In this document: positions 17,025-22,126 of the stretch, one piece after another
Position numbering within the stretch: position 1 is the first letter of the stretch
Layout: every line of letters begins with the position of its first letter
Assembly (NCBI GenBank): GCA_002422865.1
Contig: DITN01000088.1
Coordinates: 1-22,126, forward strand
Direction: 5' to 3'
From: Bacteroidetes bacterium UBA6183
Lineage (GTDB): Bacteria > Bacteroidota > Bacteroidia > UKL13-3
DNA length: 22,126 nucleotides
The notes under the pieces: generated by a model
Seen by the model: only the letters and a program-made list of their open reading frames with translations
What the model was told of the DNA's origin: nothing
Databases searched by the model: none
Position numbers and translations under genes: made by a program

Positions 17025-17904
17025 TCAGTAAGGCTAACATTTCTTTTACTTGTGCAGGTGCAAACCAATGTTCAGGGGCCTCCTTTTTAAACCAAGTAAT
17101 TTGTCGTTTGGCGTAATTACGGCTATGTTGTTTAATTAAATCAATGGCTTTTTCCAGGTTGTGTTCACCTTTAAAATAATCAAACAACTCTTTGTAACCT
17201 ACGGTTTGTAATGCGTAGTTATCTTGGTAAGGCAACATGTTTTCTGCTTCTTGTAACAAACCTTGTTGTATCATTACATCCACACGCTTATTAATTCTAT
17301 CGTATAAAACTTCACGCGGTAAATCAACCACCACTTTAATTACCCTAAAATTGCGTTGATGCTTTTTTTTGTTGGGCACAAAACCTTGTTGCATGGCCAA
17401 GGCTATTTCAATGGCACGCATTACGCGTTGTGGGTTTTGCAGTTCGGTTTGATGGTAAAGTGTATCGTTTAATTCTAACAGTCTTTGTTGCAAAGGCACA
17501 ATACCTTCATTGGTATAAAGTGCATTTAATTCATCACGCAAAGTTTCGTTTGCTTTAGGCATATCATCCAAACCATCAATTAATGCTTTTACATACAGGC
17601 CACTTCCGCCAACCGCAATTACTACGTCATGCTGTTTAAATAGGTTATCTAATTTGGCCAGTGCATCACGTTCAAAATCACCGGCCGAGTAGGGTTGATG
17701 AATACTTAAATGACCGATAAAATGGTGTGTAGCTTGAGCCAATTCATCGGCAGAAGGTTTGGCTGTACCTATGCTAATTTCCTTAAAAAACTGCCTGCTA
17801 TCGGCCGAAATAATTTCGGTATTTAATGTTTGTGCCAATTGAATTGCAGTAGCGGTTTTTCCAACTGCAGTTGGGCCAAGTATGCATAGCAGTGTTTTGG
17901 TCAT
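17008..17904 (-). CDS. miaA: tRNA dimethylallyltransferase MiaA
   Basis: MiaA transfers the dimethylallyl group from DMAPP to N6 of A37 in tRNAs reading UNN codons, improving reading-frame maintenance. The gene is open up to 17946, but I take ATG 17904 (298 residues), which puts the normal MTKTLLCILGPTAVGKT at the N-terminus. Seen motifs are the P-loop GPTAVGKT (residues 10-17), the catalytic-Asp segment SADSRQFF, the IGTAKPS loop, AVGGSGLYVKALIDGL, the PQRVMRAIEIAL block, and the C-terminal YAKRQITWFKKE, which contacts tRNA. Length and motifs are complete. It overlaps hutD-like downstream by 17 nt and follows the FdhF/YdeP-type gene by about 70 bp on the same strand. Confidence 0.97.
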   Translation of the reverse strand: MTKTLLCILGPTAVGKTATAIQLAQTLNTEIISADSRQFFKEISIGTAKPSADELAQATHHFIGHLSIHQPYSAGDFERDALAKLDNLFKQHDVVIAVGGSGLYVKALIDGLDDMPKANETLRDELNALYTNEGIVPLQQRLLELNDTLYHQTELQNPQRVMRAIEIALAMQQGFVPNKKKHQRNFRVIKVVVDLPREVLYDRINKRVDVMIQQGLLQEAENMLPYQDNYALQTVGYKELFDYFKGEHNLEKAIDLIKQHSRNYAKRQITWFKKEAPEHWFAPAQVKEMLALLNDANN

Positions 17905-17973
17905 GTATTTGAATGATGATTTTGATGGGTAATTAATGATAGGCAAGTAGTTGCCAATATTTGTGCGATGAAA

Positions 17974-20277
17974 TTACTCCATATGTTCTTTAAGTTTCAA
18001 TACCACGTATTTACTGGTTGGTGTATTGCTTTTATCAGCTACCGAGTTAATAGGCACCAACACATTGGTTTCTGGAAAATACGTGGCGCAACATTGTTCG
18101 GGTATGTTGTATGCAACAATCATAAACTTATGTGCTACACGCTCCACACCATCGTGGTAGTTGTATAAATCAACCACATCTCCGGCTTGGCAACCTAACT
18201 TAACAATGTCTTTTTCGTTCATTAAAATAACCCTGCGCTCGTTGTAAATACCTCGGTAGCGGTCGTCTAATCCATAAATGGTGGTATTAAATTGGTCGTG
18301 GGTACGTATGGTCATCATCAACAATTCATCCGCAGCTAATTTATTAAATGTTACCTGTGCAACATTAAAGTTGGCCTTACCTGTAAAGGTGTTAAACTTC
18401 CCCTCACGAGAACCGTTTGGTAAATAAAACCCTCCAGGTTCGCGCACACGTTTATTGTAATCGTCAAAGCCTGCAATGGTTTTTTCTATGGCATCACGCA
18501 CATGGTCGTAATGCTGCTGGTACAAAGGCCAAGGTGTTTGTGTGTTGTTGCCAAATGTAGCTTGTGCCAATCTGCACACAATCACCGTTTCACTCAACAA
18601 CTGATTACTTACCGGTTTTAAACTGCCTTTACTTAGTTGCACCACACCCATGGAGTTTTCGCAACTTACTATTTGCACTTCGCCATTAGCGTTCACATCT
18701 TTATCGCTACGACCAAAGGTGGGTAATATCAATGCTTCTTGTCCGGTAATTAAATGGCTGCGGTTTAACTTGGTGCTGATTTGTACTGTTAAGCTGCATT
18801 TGTTTAATGCTTCGGCTGTGTATTTGGTATCGGGTGTGGCCGATAAAAAGTTGCCCCCCATGGCAATAAATACTTTACCGGGCTCATTGTGCATGGCTTT
18901 TATGGCATCTACCACATCGTAACCATGCTCGTAGGGTGCATTAATATTAAATACACGGTTTAGTTTATCAATAAATGCTTGGGAAGGTTTTTCGTAAATG
19001 CCCATGGTTCTGTCGCCTTGCACATTACTATGCCCACGAACAGGGCAAGTGCCTGCACCGGGTTTACCAATGCTACCTTTAAGCAATAATAAGTTTACCA
19101 CTTCTTTAATGGTATCAACCGCATTTTTATGCTGCGTTAACCCCATGGCCCAGCAGGCAATTATTTTCTTTTTGTGTTTAATGGCTTCAACGGTTTTAAT
19201 AATATCATCAACCGAAATGCCGCAAGCTTCGCTTAGCTCAGTTAAATTGTATTGATTAAAGGTTTCTTTCAATTGATCAAAACCGTGGGTATGGTTTTGT
19301 ATAAAATCTAAATCGAAAACCGAACCCGGATTTTTTTGCTCTTCAACCCAAAGCAATTGTTCTATGGCTTTTAGCAAAGCCAAATCGCCATTAATTTTTA
19401 CCTGTAAATAAATATCGGTTAACTGCGATTTGATACCCAACACACCGTTTAATTTTTGCGGATTATTAAATCCCATTAAACCGGTTTCTTTAAGTGGGTT
19501 GATGGAAATGATGGTGCATCCGTTTGATTTTGCTTTTTGTAAAGCACTTAACATACGTGGGTGATTGGTACCCGGATTTTGTCCTAAAATAACAATGACT
19601 TCCGCTTCGTAAAAATCTTCTAATTTCACCGAACCCTTTCCAATACCAACGCTTTCATTGAGTGCGACACCGCTACTTTCGTGACACATATTACTGCAAT
19701 CAGGTAAATTATTGGTGCCAAACTCACGCACAAAAAGTTGGTATAAAAACGCAGCTTCGTTACTTGTTCGTCCTGATGTATAAAAAATAGCATCGTTAGG
19801 CGATGGTAAATTATTGAGCTTATCGGCAATTAATGAAAATGCATTTTCCCACGAAATAGGTGTATAGTGCGTGGCATCTTTTGCCAAATACATGGGTTGT
19901 GCAACACGACCTTTTTTACCTATTTCATAATCGTTTAAGTTAGCCAATTGAGCTACACTATTTTCTTCAAAAAACTTTGCCCAAAGTGCTTTTGTGGTCG
20001 CTTCTTCGGCAATGGCTTTTGCGCCATTCTCACAATATTCTGCAATGGGTGAGCGCTCATCATCAGGGTCGGGCCAGGCACAGCCGGGGCAATCAAATCC
20101 ATCTTTTTGGTTTACCTTAAGCAAGGCGTTTGTTCCGCGTATAGGGCCCATTTCGCTAAACACATGCTTAACCGCAGATATTACCGCAGGAATACCCGCA
20201 GCCGTTTCTTTAGGTTCGGTAAGTTTAATATCTAAAAATTCTTCCGGATTTTCAGGATTCGGATTGTCGTGTGCCAT
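17974..20277 (-). CDS. FdhF/YdeP-family molybdopterin oxidoreductase
   Basis: This 767-residue protein is a large molybdopterin-guanine-dinucleotide enzyme related to formate dehydrogenase alpha chains, of the YdeP-like subgroup. The N-terminal iron-sulfur region carries Cys63, Cys66 and Cys82 (FDCPGCAWPD, then YCENGAK). Further blocks are IFYTSGRTSNEAAFLYQLF, PDCSNMCHESSGVALNESVG (cysteines near the usual Mo-ligand site), VIVILGQNPGTNHPRML, CWAMGLTQHKNAV and GKPGAGTCPVRGHSNVQGDR. The C-terminal domain contains the late RTHDQFNTTIYG motif. There is no Tat twin-arginine signal, so it is likely cytoplasmic. No FdhD, partner ferredoxin or cofactor gene is in the window, so the cofactor must be supplied from elsewhere. 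The substrate is unknown; E. coli YdeP is linked to acid resistance. An exact TAnnTTTG match on the minus strand (20289-20282) is only 4 nt from the ATG, so it would give an almost leaderless message or is chance. Confidence 0.92.
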   Translation of the reverse strand: MAHDNPNPENPEEFLDIKLTEPKETAAGIPAVISAVKHVFSEMGPIRGTNALLKVNQKDGFDCPGCAWPDPDDERSPIAEYCENGAKAIAEEATTKALWAKFFEENSVAQLANLNDYEIGKKGRVAQPMYLAKDATHYTPISWENAFSLIADKLNNLPSPNDAIFYTSGRTSNEAAFLYQLFVREFGTNNLPDCSNMCHESSGVALNESVGIGKGSVKLEDFYEAEVIVILGQNPGTNHPRMLSALQKAKSNGCTIISINPLKETGLMGFNNPQKLNGVLGIKSQLTDIYLQVKINGDLALLKAIEQLLWVEEQKNPGSVFDLDFIQNHTHGFDQLKETFNQYNLTELSEACGISVDDIIKTVEAIKHKKKIIACWAMGLTQHKNAVDTIKEVVNLLLLKGSIGKPGAGTCPVRGHSNVQGDRTMGIYEKPSQAFIDKLNRVFNINAPYEHGYDVVDAIKAMHNEPGKVFIAMGGNFLSATPDTKYTAEALNKCSLTVQISTKLNRSHLITGQEALILPTFGRSDKDVNANGEVQIVSCENSMGVVQLSKGSLKPVSNQLLSETVIVCRLAQATFGNNTQTPWPLYQQHYDHVRDAIEKTIAGFDDYNKRVREPGGFYLPNGSREGKFNTFTGKANFNVAQVTFNKLAADELLMMTIRTHDQFNTTIYGLDDRYRGIYNERRVILMNEKDIVKLGCQAGDVVDLYNYHDGVERVAHKFMIVAYNIPEQCCATYFPETNVLVPINSVADKSNTPTSKYVVLKLKEHME

Positions 20278-20363
20278 GATTCAAAAGTAGTAAAAAGGGT
20301 ATACAAAAAATAGGAGGGTATAAGTAAAGTCGTTATTGATTTTATTTAGGAATGAACAAAGTT

Positions 20364-21122
20364 TTAATCGCAAGGTATTCCGAGCAGATCTAAACCTAAT
20401 CCCCATTTATGATAAATTCCCCCATCTTGCCTTAAAACATAAACAGCCCTTCCAGGGAAATAATTATCAATAACACCCGGTTTATTCCATTTAAAATCAT
20501 CTGAATAAGCAAAGTAAAGAGAGTCAAGGTTTGCGTATGAAACTGATTTTACATTGTCGGTATAGTCGTATTGTTGTGTGTGATGAAATGCTTCGATTTT
20601 ATTATCTATTGTTGGATAGTTACCAAATATTAAATTCAATTTTGTTTTCGAGCAAAACATGGGTTGTCCGTATTTTGCTGTATCAATTTTATCAAAGCGA
20701 AACACAACAATATTGGATGCACATTCATCTAATGAGAAAACAACATCTTTGATGTCACGATTTAAAATGCCTTTTGTACAATATAGGTAGAAGGATTTAC
20801 CAGTATTTTCAAGAAGCGTTTTTTCAAGTTTAATGTTTCGATAGAATTTAAAACTACCATTGGTATCTACTGGAATGCAAGAGTTAACATGTTGATTCAT
20901 AAGATATCCAATAGAGTCTGTTTCAACAAAGTGATTAAAAATGGAATCGACTAAATCCACTTGTACACTATGCGTGTAGCTCAACTCAACTGTTAACCCC
21001 ATTACATTATCAGAAAAATTGTAAACAGGGTAGTATAAGTTATCACTAGTCCAATCATTATTTAGTTTATTCTCTTTAACACACGATACAAGTATCAATA
21101 AAAAGGGAAGTATTTTCTTCAT
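20364..21122 (-). CDS. Hypothetical lipoprotein
   Basis: I do not recognise this 252-residue protein. Its start MKKILPFLLILVSC ends in a lipobox-like LVSC with Cys14 as the likely lipid site, followed by VKENK, whose charged residues just after the Cys are compatible with a Bacteroidota surface-export signal but not diagnostic. The mature part is rich in Asp, Asn, Tyr and Phe, looks beta-rich, and contains a few additional cysteines (for example SCIPVDTNG, YCTKGIL, DECAS, FCSKTK, and the terminal GIPCD). No catalytic motif or named domain is seen. It stands alone between the oxidoreductase and the VOC protein, all on the minus strand, with gaps of 86 and 45 bp. Its codon use looks less uniform than the housekeeping genes, which could mean accessory status; this is only an impression. 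Confidence 0.7.
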   Translation of the reverse strand: MKKILPFLLILVSCVKENKLNNDWTSDNLYYPVYNFSDNVMGLTVELSYTHSVQVDLVDSIFNHFVETDSIGYLMNQHVNSCIPVDTNGSFKFYRNIKLEKTLLENTGKSFYLYCTKGILNRDIKDVVFSLDECASNIVVFRFDKIDTAKYGQPMFCSKTKLNLIFGNYPTIDNKIEAFHHTQQYDYTDNVKSVSYANLDSLYFAYSDDFKWNKPGVIDNYFPGRAVYVLRQDGGIYHKWGLGLDLLGIPCD

Positions 21123-21167
21123 AAGTCCAGGTTTACAAATTGCTATTGGTTTTAAATTTAATTTCCA

Positions 21168-21527
21168 TTAAACCACTGTCTCACCAAAAGTAAGCAAATT
21201 ATGATCCGGGTCGAGTAGGGAGAACTCCCTTTGTCCCCAAGGTTTTGTGACTAAATGTCCGTTTGGATGAATGGCCACGTTTTTATCCAACAACGATTGA
21301 TACAAGACCTCAATATCCTTTACACGGATGTACACTTGTCCGTAATTTCCTAGGGGATTTAATGTGGCATGCTCAAAAAAATGAATTTGGATGTTGTCCT
21401 TCTGCACCATCAAATAATCGGTTGATTGATGTGTACCAAATACCTCAAAACCTAAGGTGTTTACATAATAATTTTTGGTGGTATTGATATTGCGCATGGG
21501 CAATTTTGGGTTGATATCGGTGAGCAT
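21168..21527 (-). CDS. VOC-family, bleomycin-resistance-like protein
   Basis: This is a short vicinal-oxygen-chelate fold protein of the Ble/glyoxalase group. I chose ATG 21527 (119 residues), because MLTDINPKLPMRNINTTKNY is the usual beginning of such proteins; the frame is open back to 21599, but that extension would run into the repeat array. Visible features are the first beta-alpha unit ending in YYVNTLGFEVFG, then VQKDNIQIHFFEH, GQVYIRVKDIEVLYQSLLDK as the second unit, and a C-terminal PWGQREFSLLDPDHNLLTFGE. Proteins of this kind from drug-resistance loci sequester bleomycin as dimers, but many chromosomal homologs have no known substrate. Actual drug binding is not established here. 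The upstream flank is the hairpin repeat array, starting about 57 nt from the ATG. Confidence 0.87.
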   Translation of the reverse strand: MLTDINPKLPMRNINTTKNYYVNTLGFEVFGTHQSTDYLMVQKDNIQIHFFEHATLNPLGNYGQVYIRVKDIEVLYQSLLDKNVAIHPNGHLVTKPWGQREFSLLDPDHNLLTFGETVV

Positions 21528-21583
21528 GGTTTTGGGTTTGATTTGCTCCCGTAAAAATACAGATTTTAATGTATAATGTCTTT

Positions 21584-22126
21584 GGTAGAATAATATCACC
21601 CTTTCAGGGTTTGTATGGCATCATCATTTTTTTGTAGAGTAATGTCACCCTTTCAGGGTTCGTATTATCTATCTTTTCTGCTAGGTACAACAATGTCACT
21701 CCTTCGGAGTTTGTATTATCCATCTTCTTTCTATTCGGTAGAGTAATGTCTCCCTTTCAGGGTTTGCATTGCATTATCATCTTTTCGGTAGAGTAATTGC
21801 ACCCTTTCAGGGTTTGCATGGCATCATTATCTGTTCGGTAGAGTAATGGCACCCTTTCAGGGTTTACATGGCATCATCATTTTTTTGTAGAGTAATGTCA
21901 CCCTTTCAGGGTTCGTATTATCTATCTTTTCTACTAGGTACAACAATGTCACTCCTTCGGAGTTTGTATTATCCATCTTCTTTCTATTCGGTAGAGTAAT
22001 TTCACCCTTTCAGGGTTTGCATGGCATCATTATCTGTTCGGTAGAGTAATGGCACCCTTTCAGGGTTTACATGGCATCATCATCTTTCCTGTAGAGTAAT
22101 GTCACCCTTTCAGGGTTTGTATGGCA
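21584..22126. repeat. Array of eleven ~50-bp hairpin repeats (continues past window)
   Basis: Eleven direct repeats begin with GTAG or GTAC at 21585, 21634, 21685, 21738, 21788, 21838, 21887, 21938, 21991, 22041 and 22091; spacings are 49-53 bp. The core of each is a short hairpin: ACCCT-TTC-AGGGT in nine units (one of these with a lost end pair, 21752-21762) and ACTCC-TTC-GGAGT in two units (21698-21710, 21951-21963). The second form keeps the stem by paired changes. Between cores lie related T-rich linkers such as ATGGCATCATCAT. Unit lengths are not multiples of three, so this is not a coding repeat. It resembles REP/BIME-type intergenic elements; no transposase is in the window. Confidence 0.88.

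Noticed and set aside
21528..21599. Longer N-terminus for the VOC protein
   Set aside because: The extension reaches into the first hairpin repeat unit and has no family similarity; ATG 21527 matches the usual start.
21584..22126. CRISPR array
   Set aside because: The intervals between repeats are similar to each other (ATGGCATCATCAT-like), unit lengths vary from 49 to 53, blocks are duplicated with their 'spacers', and no cas gene is present.

Overview
The window looks like a chromosomal segment of a Bacteroidota bacterium. I cannot place it below the phylum with confidence. The evidence is a giant secreted protein with a type IX secretion (T9SS) C-terminal sorting domain, a PorD-like gene, the Bacteroidota-type short omega subunit, and the gene order bamD, rpoZ, coaBC, porD-like, recN. 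The base composition is AT-rich, nearly every gene ends in TAA, and Shine-Dalgarno sites are not evident. Most genes are housekeeping genes.

Layout. Positions 1-6602 (+) hold the 3' part of a very large T9SS cargo protein. It has parallel-beta/G8-like stretches, nine tandem Ig-like repeats and a sorting tail, and a strong terminator follows. Positions 6603-6954 are non-coding and contain a perfect DnaA-box 9-mer inside an inverted repeat. Positions 6955-9573 (+) are gyrA, complete in one frame except for a TAA at codon 402. A bidirectional terminator separates gyrA from the convergent recN. Positions 9677-14790 (-) run bamD, rpoZ, hairpin, coaBC, porD-like, recN in transcription order. This group combines outer-membrane assembly, RNA polymerase, CoA synthesis, T9SS and DNA repair functions.

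Positions 14954-16477 (+) hold an NlpC/P60 cell-wall peptidase, a SIMPL-domain exported protein and a 52-residue zinc-ribbon-like protein. Positions 16461-20277 (-) hold hutD-like, miaA and an FdhF/YdeP-type molybdopterin oxidoreductase. Positions 20364-21527 (-) hold an unrecognised lipoprotein and a bleomycin-resistance-like VOC protein. From about 21584 to the window end lies an array of eleven ~50-bp hairpin repeats, which continues past the edge.

The points most worth a second look are the in-frame stop in an otherwise intact, essential gyrA; the repeat array, whose stems show compensatory changes and a higher-order duplication; and the small zinc-ribbon ORF overlapping the 3' end of hutD. 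I found no convincing undescribed multi-gene system. No rRNA, tRNA or transposase genes are seen, and the repeat array is not a CRISPR.
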